Positions 1-7,976 of a stretch of DNA of 64,000 bases are shown here, one piece after another (positions within the stretch are counted from its first letter, which is position 1; each line of letters begins with the position of its first letter). The DNA is taken from NCBI RefSeq assembly GCF_009857535.1, contig NZ_WWCS01000011.1, positions 62,001 through 126,000 on the forward strand. Direction: 5' to 3'. Origin of the DNA: Duganella margarita (GTDB lineage: Bacteria > Pseudomonadota > Gammaproteobacteria > Burkholderiales > Burkholderiaceae_D). The notes under the pieces are model-generated. The model had not been told where the DNA came from and made no database searches. It saw only the letters and a list, made by a program, of their open reading frames with translations. Both the position numbers and the translations under genes were made by a program.

Positions 1-495
1 CAGCCGGCGGTGGTGCTGATCAAGCCGGAAAACCGCTGGGCGGACGATCCGTCGCCGGAGCTGTTCCACCCGACGCAGTTGCGCTCGCTGGTGCCGGCCG
101 GCCGCCTGGACATCGACTCGGTCGGCCTGCTGGTGCTGACCCAGGACGGCCGCGTGGCCAAGGAACTGATCGGCGAACATACCGACGTCGACAAGGAATA
201 CCTGGTGCGGGTCGAGTACACCAAGCCGGGCAAGCTGCCGGACAGCGACCTGAAGAAACTCAACCACGGCCTGTGGATGGACGGCAAGCCGCTGCTGCCG
301 GCCAAGGTGCGCTGGCAGAATGACGACCAGCTCAGCTTCACGCTGCGCGAAGGCAAGAAGCGCCAGATCCGCCGCATGTGCGACATGGTCGGCTTGAAAG
401 TTGTCGGTTTGAAACGGGTGCGGATTGGCAAGGTGAAACTGGGTGATCTGCCGGTCGGCCAATGGCGGTATTTGCGCCCGGATGAACGCTTCTGA
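1..495 (+). CDS. rRNA pseudouridine synthase, RsuA/RluB/RluF family (5' end outside window)
   Basis: The frame is open from base 1, so the start lies upstream and only the C-terminal 164 residues are present. The product isomerises a specific uridine of ribosomal RNA to pseudouridine. The family's catalytic motif is visible as AGRLDIDSVGLLVLTQDG, with the catalytic aspartate codon at 109-111. The conserved EGKKRQIRRMC motif follows at roughly residues 117-127. The ending (LGDLPVGQWRYL) is also typical and most resembles the RluF/YjbC branch, but I cannot assign the target uridine. The stop at 493-495 is followed by 90 bp before the next gene, with no obvious terminator. The N-terminal S4 domain is not in the window. 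Confidence 0.9.
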   Translation, partial: QPAVVLIKPENRWADDPSPELFHPTQLRSLVPAGRLDIDSVGLLVLTQDGRVAKELIGEHTDVDKEYLVRVEYTKPGKLPDSDLKKLNHGLWMDGKPLLPAKVRWQNDDQLSFTLREGKKRQIRRMCDMVGLKVVGLKRVRIGKVKLGDLPVGQWRYLRPDERF

Positions 496-607
496 CCACA
501 GGCAGACAAAATTTCTTGCTATTTTGCAAGCCAAAAACCGCAATCCGCTGTAAACTGCGCAGATCGACCTCGCATTATAGAAGTCATTGCCAAAGAGATA
601 TGCCGTC

Positions 608-1372
608 GTGAACGATCCTATACCCAATGAATTCCGTCGCGGGCCCCCCACCCTAAAAGATGCTGTGGAGCCAATCGCAACGGGTTCGAAGCCGCATGAC
701 ATGACCGATGAACATGACATCGGCGATGCCCTCACTTTGCTGGCCGAAAGCGGCGAGCCGGTGTCGATCTATCCGCAAAGCGCCACCAACGTGGTGATGG
801 CGCGCATCAAATGGGTCGATCCGGAGCATCCGCAGTTCGTGGTGGAGCTCAATGAAGGCGAATTCCTGCCGCCGGGCGACGCCGTCTTTGTCGCCTGGAT
901 GCGTTCAGCCAAGCTGCAGTTCACGCTCAGTTCGACCGACTGGGCCGCCAAGCCCAACGAACCGACCCTGATTCCGCTGGAATTCCCGCTCAAGTGCCTG
1001 GTGCTGAACCGGCGCGCCTCGGCGCGGCTGGAAACGCCGCTGGGCGTCTACTACATGGCCTCGTTCGTGCTGAACGGCAAGCCGTATGAATTGCAGCTGT
1101 ACGATTTTTCCGCCGGCGGCGTCGGCATGCGCGCCTCGCCGCGCGACGCGGTTGGCCTGCACGTCGGCCGCAAACTGCAACGCGTGCGGCTGGAACTGGG
1201 TCCGGACTCGGTGATGATCGCCGACCTGGAGATCCGCCTGGCGCGCACCTTCCGCTCCTTCCTGCTGGGCGAACAGGTGCAGATCGGCTGCCGGTTCGCC
1301 AACCTGTCGCCCACCATGGAAGAAGAACTGAAGCGCCTGCTCGACAAACTGAACAGCAAGCACCATCGTTGA
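608..1372 (+). CDS. ycgR: Flagellar brake protein, YcgR-like (PilZ domain)
   Basis: Likely cyclic di-GMP receptor that slows flagellar rotation. The N-terminal half (SGEPVSIYPQ through WMRSAKLQF) fits the YcgR N-terminal domain. The C-terminal half is a PilZ domain with the two c-di-GMP contact motifs: RRASAR (RxxxR, near nt 1010) and DFSAGGVG ([D/N]xSxxG, near nt 1108). The length of about 254 aa suits YcgR. I chose GTG at 608 because AGAGA at 594-598 sits at a usable ribosome-binding distance. A TTG at 587 (261 aa) is the longer alternative. The gene is followed by a strong hairpin terminator at 1401, so it is probably monocistronic. The family and fold are clear; the motor-brake role is inferred. 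Confidence 0.8.
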   Translation: MNDPIPNEFRRGPPTLKDAVEPIATGSKPHDMTDEHDIGDALTLLAESGEPVSIYPQSATNVVMARIKWVDPEHPQFVVELNEGEFLPPGDAVFVAWMRSAKLQFTLSSTDWAAKPNEPTLIPLEFPLKCLVLNRRASARLETPLGVYYMASFVLNGKPYELQLYDFSAGGVGMRASPRDAVGLHVGRKLQRVRLELGPDSVMIADLEIRLARTFRSFLLGEQVQIGCRFANLSPTMEEELKRLLDKLNSKHHR

Positions 1373-1400
1373 GCATTATCGACGGCACGTTTCTTGCTTA

Positions 1401-1431
1401 AAAAGCAGCTAGTCCACTAGCTGCTTTTTTT
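1401..1431 (+). terminator. Rho-independent terminator abutting the next start codon
   Basis: A perfect 12-bp inverted repeat (1401-1412 and 1417-1428, TCCA loop) carries an A-run on its 5' side and a run of seven Ts ending at 1431. The ATG of the transporter-kinase gene begins at 1432, directly after the T-run. It should terminate ycgR transcripts. Confidence 0.85.
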
Positions 1432-4400
1432 ATGACCACCACCCAGCGCATCGTCAAAATCCGCCGCGATTACAACACCTGGGTGGCCAACGAGACCATC
1501 GAGGATTACGCGCTGCGCTTCACGCCGCGCGCCTTCCGCAAGTGGTCGGTGTTCCGCGTCTCGAATACCGCCTTCGGCGCCATCTCCTTCCTGGTATTGG
1601 AAGCGATCGGCGGCACCATCAGCGTCAACTACGGCTTCATCAACGCGCTGTGGGCCATCATGGCGGTCGGCCTGATCATCTTCCTGACCGGCCTGCCGAT
1701 CAGCTACTACGCCGCCCGCTACGGCGTCGACATGGACCTGCTGACGCGCGGCGCCGGCTTCGGCTACATCGGCTCGACCATTTCGTCGTTCGTCTACGCT
1801 TCGTTCACCTTCATCCTGTTTGCGCTGGAAGCGGCCATCATGGCCTATGCGCTGGAGCTGTATTTCCACCTGCCGCTGTGGCTCGGCTACCTGGTCAGCG
1901 CGCTGGCGGTGATCCCGCTGGTGACGCACGGTGTGACGCTGATCAGCCGCATCCAGATGCTGACGCAGCCGGTGTGGCTGGTGCTGATGGCCCTGCCCTT
2001 CATCGCCATCTGGCTCAAGCGCCCGGAGCTGCCGGCCGAACTGCTGCACTACGCCGGCCGCGACGGCGCCAACGGCCAGTTCAATGTGCTGATGTTCGGC
2101 GCGGCGACGGCAGTCGGCGTGGCGCTGATCACGCAGATCGGCGAGCAGGTCGACTTCCTGCGCTTTATGCCGCAGCAGACGCGTGAGAACCGGCTGCGCT
2201 GGCATCTCGGTGTGCTGGTGGCCGGTCCCGGCTGGATCGTGCTGGGCATCGCCAAGATGCTGGGCGGCGCGCTGCTGGCGTATCTGGCCATCAGCCTGGC
2301 GGTGCCGCTGGAGCAGGCGGTCAATCCGACCCATATGTACCTGGCCGGCTTCGGCCTGGTGTTCTCGCAGCCGCAGGCGGCGCTGGCGGCCACCGCGCTG
2401 CTGGTGGTGGTCTCGCAGGTGAAGATCAACATGACCAACGCCTATGCCGGTTCGCTGGCGTGGTCCAACTTCTTCGCGCGGCTGACGCACAGCCATCCGG
2501 GCCGCGTGGTGTGGGCCGTGTTCAACGCGCTGATCGCGGTGCTGCTGATGGAGCTGGACGTGTTCCAGGCGCTGGACCAGGTGCTGGGACTGTACTCCAA
2601 CATCGCCATCTCGTGGATAACGGCGGTGGTGGCGGACCTGGTGATCAACAAGCCGCTGGGCCTGAGCCCGAAAGGCATCGAGTTCCGCCGCGCCTACCTG
2701 TACGACATCAACCCGGTCGGCGTCGGCGCCATGCTGCTGGCATCGGCCCTGTCGATCGCTGCCTTCATGGGATTGTTCGGCCAGCAGGCGCACGCCTTCT
2801 CCGCCTTCATCGCGCTGCTGACGGCGTTCGTGGCCTCGCCGCTGATCGCGCTCGCCACCCGCGGCAAATACTACATGGCGCGCCAGCCGGAGCACATCCA
2901 CAGCAAGACCTGCGTGATCTGCGAGAAGGAGTACGAGGCCGAGGACATGGCGCACTGCCCGGCCTACCAGGGTTCGATCTGCTCGCTGTGCTGCTGCCTG
3001 GACGCGCGCTGCAACGACACCTGCAAGCCGCACGCGCGCGTCGCCGTGCAGTGGCAGGAAGCGATGCGCGCACTGCTGCCGCAATCGCTGTGGCGCTACC
3101 TGAGCAGCGGGCTGGGACACTACCTGCTGCTGATGATCGTCACCGTGCTGTCGCTCGGCGCGCTGCTTGGGCTGATCTACTACCACGAGCAGTCGGTGCT
3201 GCCGCCCGGCTCCGAGGCGCTGCTGCCGCAACTGCGGCTGGTGTTCTTCAAGATTTTTGCGGCGCTGCTGCTGGTCAGCGGCATCGTCGCCTGGTGGCTG
3301 GTGCTGACCAGCGAAAGCCGCCGCGTGGCGCAGGAAGAATCCAACCGCCAGACCGGTTTGCTGACGCGCGAGATCGAGCTGCACCAGCAGACCGACGCCC
3401 AGCTGCAACAGGCCAAACAGGCCGCCGACCTGGCCAACCAGGCCAAGAGCCGCTACATCGCCGGCATCAGCCACGAGATCCGCACGCCGCTCAATTCCAT
3501 CCTCGGCTACGCCCAACTGCTGGACAACGATCCCGCCATTCCAGCGCACCGGCAGCAGGCGGTGCGCGTGATCCGCAACAGCGGCGAGCACCTGCTGTCG
3601 CTGATCGAAGGCACGCTGGATATCGCCCGCATCGAGGGCGGCAAATTCAACTTCGACATGAAGGAGCTGGACTTCCCCGATTTCATCGGCCAGGTGGTGC
3701 GCATGTTTGAACTGCAGGCGGCCAACAAGGGCCTGAGCTTCCGCTACGAGCTGACCGGCGTGCTGCCGGCCTGCGTGCGCGCCGACCGCAAGCGGCTGGG
3801 CCAGATCCTGATCAACATCCTCGGCAACGCGGTCAAGTTCACCAGCCACGGAGGCATCGTCATGCGCCTGCAATATGCGCGCGAAATGGCGTCGGTGGAA
3901 ATCGAGGACAGCGGTCCGGGCATCCTGCAGGAAGAGATAGACCATATCTTCGAGCCGTTCTCGCGCGGCAGCGCCAGCGCGCAGGCCAACGCCAGCGGCA
4001 CCGGCCTTGGCCTGCCGATCGCGCGCATGCTGACGCAGTTGATGGGCGGCGAACTGAAAGTGCGCACCACGCCACAAGGCAGCACCTTCCAGGTGCGGCT
4101 ATTCCTGCCTAGCGTGCACGTGCCGTCCGGCCGCGCCACGCGCGACGCGTTGCTGGCTGGCGAGGCGCGGCAACGCAGCGGCTATCGCGGCCCGCGCCGC
4201 CGCATCCTGGTGGTCGATAACGAAAACGTCGACCGCGAACTGCTGCACAATATCCTGCAACCGCTGGGCTTTGACGTGGCGCAGGCGGCGTCGGGACTGG
4301 AGTGCCTGGACCTGTACGCCAGCTTCCAGCCGGACCTGATCCTGATGGACCTCGCCATGCCGGGCATGGATGGCTGGGAAGCCAGCTACATCCTGCGCCG

Positions 4401-4824
4401 CAAGCAGATGTCGGGGGTGCCGATCGCCATCGTCTCGGCCAACGCCTTCGACAAGGGCATGGACAATCCGGCCGGCATCCGCGCCGAAGACTTCTTCATC
4501 AAGCCGGTCAACGTGGGCGAGCTGCTGGACTGGATCGGCGCGCGGCTGTCGCTGGAGTGGATCACGCAGGCGCAGGCGGCACCCATTGCCCCGGCTGCGC
4601 CGCCGCTGCTGGTGTTCCCGCCGGCCGCCGTCATGACCTCGCTGCGCGAGCTGATACGCATCGGCTACGTGCGCGGCATCCAGAACAAGCTGGACGAAAT
4701 CGGCGCGCTCGATCCGCGCTACCAGCACTTCACGCAAACCATGCGCAACTTTGCCGCCCGCTTCCAGCTGGACGCAATGGCGGATTTTGTCAGAGAGAAC
4801 AACAACGATGAACTTCAACACTGA
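1432..4824 (+). CDS. NCS1-type permease fused to hybrid histidine kinase/response regulator
   Basis: This 1130-aa protein appears to join a transporter to a two-component kinase. Residues ~20-480 form a polytopic region resembling nucleobase/cation symporters of the NCS1 family, e.g. ARYGVDMDLLTRGAGFGYIG. A cysteine cluster follows, with Cys 494, 497, 509, 517, 520, 521, 522, 527 and 531. Two more membrane segments (~565-590 and ~605-625) and a coiled coil lead to a HisKA domain with phospho-acceptor His681 in ISHEIRTPLNS. Next come a HATPase domain (N-box near INILGNAVKF, G-box GTGLGLPIAR) and a REC domain with Asp973 in LMDLAMPGMDG. Architecturally it recalls CbrA/CrbS, which use an SSS-type transporter instead. 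The ligand is unknown; urea or a nucleobase is only suggested by the nearby urt genes. ATG 1432 lies right after a terminator and has no clear ribosome-binding site. The partner regulator overlaps its 3' end. Confidence 0.85.
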   Translation: MTTTQRIVKIRRDYNTWVANETIEDYALRFTPRAFRKWSVFRVSNTAFGAISFLVLEAIGGTISVNYGFINALWAIMAVGLIIFLTGLPISYYAARYGVDMDLLTRGAGFGYIGSTISSFVYASFTFILFALEAAIMAYALELYFHLPLWLGYLVSALAVIPLVTHGVTLISRIQMLTQPVWLVLMALPFIAIWLKRPELPAELLHYAGRDGANGQFNVLMFGAATAVGVALITQIGEQVDFLRFMPQQTRENRLRWHLGVLVAGPGWIVLGIAKMLGGALLAYLAISLAVPLEQAVNPTHMYLAGFGLVFSQPQAALAATALLVVVSQVKINMTNAYAGSLAWSNFFARLTHSHPGRVVWAVFNALIAVLLMELDVFQALDQVLGLYSNIAISWITAVVADLVINKPLGLSPKGIEFRRAYLYDINPVGVGAMLLASALSIAAFMGLFGQQAHAFSAFIALLTAFVASPLIALATRGKYYMARQPEHIHSKTCVICEKEYEAEDMAHCPAYQGSICSLCCCLDARCNDTCKPHARVAVQWQEAMRALLPQSLWRYLSSGLGHYLLLMIVTVLSLGALLGLIYYHEQSVLPPGSEALLPQLRLVFFKIFAALLLVSGIVAWWLVLTSESRRVAQEESNRQTGLLTREIELHQQTDAQLQQAKQAADLANQAKSRYIAGISHEIRTPLNSILGYAQLLDNDPAIPAHRQQAVRVIRNSGEHLLSLIEGTLDIARIEGGKFNFDMKELDFPDFIGQVVRMFELQAANKGLSFRYELTGVLPACVRADRKRLGQILINILGNAVKFTSHGGIVMRLQYAREMASVEIEDSGPGILQEEIDHIFEPFSRGSASAQANASGTGLGLPIARMLTQLMGGELKVRTTPQGSTFQVRLFLPSVHVPSGRATRDALLAGEARQRSGYRGPRRRILVVDNENVDRELLHNILQPLGFDVAQAASGLECLDLYASFQPDLILMDLAMPGMDGWEASYILRRKQMSGVPIAIVSANAFDKGMDNPAGIRAEDFFIKPVNVGELLDWIGARLSLEWITQAQAAPIAPAAPPLLVFPPAAVMTSLRELIRIGYVRGIQNKLDEIGALDPRYQHFTQTMRNFAARFQLDAMADFVRENNNDELQH

Positions 4825-5710
4825 CGCCGGCCTTGTGCTGGTGGTGGACGACGTCCCGGAGAATCTGGCGGTGCTGCACGACGCGCTGGACGAATCGGGC
4901 TTCACGGTGCTGGTGGCGAACAACGGCGAAGCGGCGCTGCTGCGTGCCGCCGAGGCGCAGCCGCACATCATCCTGCTAGACGCCATTATGCCCGGCATGG
5001 ACGGCTTTGAAACCTGCCGCCAGCTGAAAGCCAATCTGGCCACGCGCCACATCCCGGTGATTTTCATGACCGGACTGACCGAGGCAGAACACGTGGTCAC
5101 CGCGTTTGCCGCCGGCGGCAACGACTACGTCACCAAGCCGCTGCGCACCAGCGAGGTGCTGGCCCGCATCGCCGCCCACCTGCAGACGGCGAAACTGGTC
5201 GATCAGGCCCGCAGCGCGCTGGACGCCTTCGGCAACGCCGTCATCGCCATGACGCCGCGCGACGGCAAGGTGGTGTGGCAAACGCCATTGGCGCGCACGC
5301 TGATGCAGGGCTATCAGGTCGACGCCGAACTGCCGGCGTGGCTGCAGGCGACGCAGCTGGCGCACAGCCAGGGTTTGTCGCATCCGCCGCTGATGCTGGC
5401 GCGCGGCGCGCGCCGCCTGATCTTTTCGGCGGAGGAGTTCAGCGAAAACGAACAGTGGATGATCGTGCTGCGCGAAGAATCCGACACCACGCAAATCGAA
5501 AAACTGATGGCCTCCTTCAAGCTGACGCAGCGCGAATCGGAAGTGCTCAACTGGGTCATCAAGGGCAAGACCAACCGCGACATCGGCGACATCCTCGGCA
5601 CCAGCCCGCGCACCATCAACAAACACCTGGAACACGTCTTCGTCAAACTCGGCGTAGAAACCCGCACCTCCGCCGCCTCCGTGGCCCTCGCGAGAATAGA
5701 ACGCTCCTGA
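4808..5710 (+). CDS. LuxR-family response regulator, partner of the NCS1-kinase
   Basis: A 300-aa DNA-binding response regulator. The N-terminal REC domain has phospho-acceptor Asp58 in LLDAIMPGMDG and the conserved Lys in VTKPLRT. The C-terminal LuxR/NarL-type HTH reads LTQRESEVLNWVIKGKTNRDIG and ends in KLGVETRT. The middle ~100 residues have no family I recognise. The start ATG at 4808 overlaps the last 17 bases of the kinase gene and is preceded by AGAGAG, so the two are translationally coupled and almost certainly a cognate pair. By analogy with CrbR/ErdR, which act with transporter-kinases, it would activate uptake or catabolic genes. The porin-urt operon is a plausible but unproven target. 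Confidence 0.9.
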   Translation: MNFNTDAGLVLVVDDVPENLAVLHDALDESGFTVLVANNGEAALLRAAEAQPHIILLDAIMPGMDGFETCRQLKANLATRHIPVIFMTGLTEAEHVVTAFAAGGNDYVTKPLRTSEVLARIAAHLQTAKLVDQARSALDAFGNAVIAMTPRDGKVVWQTPLARTLMQGYQVDAELPAWLQATQLAHSQGLSHPPLMLARGARRLIFSAEEFSENEQWMIVLREESDTTQIEKLMASFKLTQRESEVLNWVIKGKTNRDIGDILGTSPRTINKHLEHVFVKLGVETRTSAASVALARIERS

Positions 5711-5970
5711 AGAAGACGAGACGCCGGTACGCCAGCCGGTTGGCTCGCTGCACGCTGGGGGACCTGCGAAGGAGGTGTCATTTTTGGTCGCTTTACTAAA
5801 ATTGCCTAAACCGTACTAGCTGATAGTAGCCACTACTATTTCGTGCTAACGGACCGTTTGGCGAACTAAAAGCCGTGCTGCCACTCTAACTTTAGTAAGC
5901 GTTAGAGCGCTCTCGCACCGCATAGCAGGAGCTAGCAGCTTTTAGTAAAACCCATTTTTAGGAGACGCCC
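5711..5970. other. AT-rich intergenic region with palindromes and repeated TTTAGTAAA-like motifs
   Basis: 260 bp without a supported gene. It holds a perfect 7-bp inverted repeat (ATAGTAG 5823-5829, CTACTAT 5833-5839), the palindrome AGAGCGCTCT at 5904-5913, and three copies of a TTTAGTAAA-like motif: 5792-5800 inverted, 5891-5898, and 5940-5949. It is clearly more AT-rich than the flanking genes. It likely carries the promoter and operator of the next gene; no perfect -35/-10 pair was found. Confidence 0.5.
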
Positions 5971-6594
5971 ATGTCTACCCTTCAATTCCCCACGCGCCTG
6001 CCCGCTGACCTGCTGGTGGAACTGAGCGAACTCACCGGCATTCGCTGGAACAGCTGGGAACTGGAACCCATCATCTGCGACGCCATCCGCCGCTACATGC
6101 ATCCTCCGGCCGCCCCCGCGCAGGAGCAGACCAGTACCACCAGCGGCGCCGGCTATCAATGGAAACAGGTTTATCTACCGGAGGGCACCCGGCTACGTGC
6201 CAGCTTTGGCGGCCAACCCTACTTCGCCACCGTCACCGGCACCGAGATCAAATCCGGCGATCTGACACTCACGCCCTCGGGCTTTGCCAACCTGCACGGC
6301 AGCGGCAACCGCAATGCATGGAAAGCCGTCTGGCTACGCTTCCCCGGTAATGAGCGGTGGGTGCTGGCCGACGTCTGCCGGGCGAAGCAAAAAGCCGCTA
6401 TCGCGCGCGTGTTCGCCGGCACCGATTATGTCGCCGCAGAGCCGCCGGCCGCCGCCAGCCGGTCCGCCCGGCCGAGCGCGCAGCGCGTCGCCGTCGCCGT
6501 CGCGGCCACAAAAGGCCGCAAACACGGCCGCAAACACGGCAAAGCAAAAAAACATGGCAGGCGTGGCGCCCGCCCGGCCGGGTCAACCGCGTAA
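5971..6594 (+). CDS. Hypothetical protein with RAMA-like domain and basic C-terminal tail
   Basis: A 207-aa protein of unknown function. Residues ~50-130 (LPEGTRLRASFGGQPYFATV, then SPSG-like TPSGFANLHG and NAWKAVWLRF) resemble the RAMA domain found beside DNA methyltransferases and in nucleic-acid-associated proteins. This is my pattern reading, not a search result. The last ~60 residues are Ala/Pro/Arg/Lys-rich and end in repeats of GRKHGRKHGKAKKHGRRG, like histone-H1-type tails, suggesting nucleic-acid binding. The N-terminal 45 residues look helical. The start ATG 5971 has AGGAGA upstream (5960-5965). No restriction-modification gene lies nearby. Confidence 0.7.
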   Translation: MSTLQFPTRLPADLLVELSELTGIRWNSWELEPIICDAIRRYMHPPAAPAQEQTSTTSGAGYQWKQVYLPEGTRLRASFGGQPYFATVTGTEIKSGDLTLTPSGFANLHGSGNRNAWKAVWLRFPGNERWVLADVCRAKQKAAIARVFAGTDYVAAEPPAAASRSARPSAQRVAVAVAATKGRKHGRKHGKAKKHGRRGARPAGSTA

Positions 6595-6670
6595 AACATC
6601 CACGCTAGCGCCGCTACGGGGCATCTTTGGCATACACTGCCCTGATGATCGACTCGGGGGGTGGCGGGAC

Positions 6671-7954
6671 ATGACCAAGGAAGAAGAACTGAAACGCTCC
6701 AAGCGGCTGGCGCTGTCGCTGCTGGCCGCGGCAGCCGCGGTGTTTGTCGTCACTTCGCTAATGCCGCGCGGCGTGTGGACCGACGGCCTGCGCGCCGTCT
6801 CCGAGGCCGCCATGGTCGGCGCGCTGGCCGACTGGTTCGCCGTGGTGGCGCTGTTTCGCAAAGTGCCTATCCCCTTCATTTCACGCCACACCGCCATCAT
6901 CCCGAATAACAAGGAGCGCATCGCCGACAACCTGGCCGGCTTCGTCGAGGACAAATTCCTCAAGCCGGAATCGCTGGCGGCGGTGATCCTCCGCACTGAT
7001 CCCGCCACCAGCGTGGCCGAATGGCTGAAGGAGCCGGCCAACCGCAACTACCTCGCCAGCCACCTGCTGCAACTGCTGCCAGAAATCCTGGCCACCGTGG
7101 ACGACGCCCGCATCCAGCAGCTGCTGCGCGACGCGCTCAATTCCGCCATCGGCAAGCTGGATATGTCGCGCTCATTAGGCTCGCTGCTGGCAACGCTGAC
7201 CAGGGACGGCCGCCACCAGGAACTGCTGGACGACGGCATGGTGGCGCTGATGGGCGTGATCAACCGCCCTGCCACGCGCGACGTTATCGCCGGCCAGATC
7301 GTCGCCTGGCTGAAGCGCGAGCACGCCGCCATGGAGCTGGTGCTGCCGACAGAATGGATCAGCGAAAACGGCGCGGCGATGATCGCCAAGGCGCTCAACA
7401 ACCTGATGCTCGATGTCGCCGCCGACCGCGATCACAAGCTGCGCATCAAGTTCGACGACATGGTGCAGCGCTTCCTGGTGCGGCTGGAATCCGACCCCGC
7501 CTTCATCGCCCGCGGCGAGGAATTCAAGCGCTACCTGCGGGACGGCGACACCTTCAACAACTACGTCGCGGACCTGTGGGGCAGCGTGCGTGACTGGATC
7601 AAGGCCGATATCGCCAGCGGCCAGTCGAAGCTGAACGACGGCGTGATCCAGGCCAGCCAGTGGCTCAGCGAAGAACTGCTGCGCCATCCCGGCATGCGCG
7701 CCTCGCTCAACCAGCACATGGCCGGCATGGCCCGCACGCTGGCGCCGGCCCTTTCCGGCTTCCTCACGCGCCACATCAGCGACACCGTCAAAGCCTGGGA
7801 CAACCAGGACCTGTCGCGCCAGATCGAACTCAATATCGGCAAGGACTTGCAATTCATCCGCGTCAACGGCACGCTGGTGGGCGGCATGATCGGCCTGTTG
7901 TTATACACCAGTGCCCAGATCATGGAATGGGCGGGAAGTTATCTCCATTCCTGA
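6671..7954 (+). CDS. DUF445 family membrane protein (YjiN-like)
   Basis: A 427-aa protein of the DUF445 family. An N-terminal hydrophobic segment (~12-32) is followed by the family signature around MVGALADWFAVVALFRKVP (~45-63) and IPFISRHTAIIPNNKERIA. A long helical soluble region follows, and a final membrane segment (MIGLLLYTSAQ) lies at the C-terminus. E. coli YjiN has the same general layout; the function is not established. I chose ATG 6671 because homology-like sequence begins there (MTKEEELKRSKRLALSLLAA). An upstream extension to 6284 would read antisense-like sequence across the previous gene. The next gene starts 22 bp downstream, so they may be co-transcribed. Confidence 0.85.
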   Translation: MTKEEELKRSKRLALSLLAAAAAVFVVTSLMPRGVWTDGLRAVSEAAMVGALADWFAVVALFRKVPIPFISRHTAIIPNNKERIADNLAGFVEDKFLKPESLAAVILRTDPATSVAEWLKEPANRNYLASHLLQLLPEILATVDDARIQQLLRDALNSAIGKLDMSRSLGSLLATLTRDGRHQELLDDGMVALMGVINRPATRDVIAGQIVAWLKREHAAMELVLPTEWISENGAAMIAKALNNLMLDVAADRDHKLRIKFDDMVQRFLVRLESDPAFIARGEEFKRYLRDGDTFNNYVADLWGSVRDWIKADIASGQSKLNDGVIQASQWLSEELLRHPGMRASLNQHMAGMARTLAPALSGFLTRHISDTVKAWDNQDLSRQIELNIGKDLQFIRVNGTLVGGMIGLLLYTSAQIMEWAGSYLHS

Positions 7955-7976
7955 CGATCATGTTAGCATCGCTGGC

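Noticed and set aside
671..690. GGTTCGAAG-like string considered as a tRNA T-loop
   Set aside because: It lies inside ycgR with no acceptor or anticodon stems around it. No tRNA was found elsewhere in the window.
1417..4077. 886-aa open frame antisense to the transporter-kinase
   Set aside because: It is rich in Gln/His/Arg/Asp, lacks any recognisable domain and lies wholly opposite a well-supported gene. High-GC codon bias creates such mirror frames.
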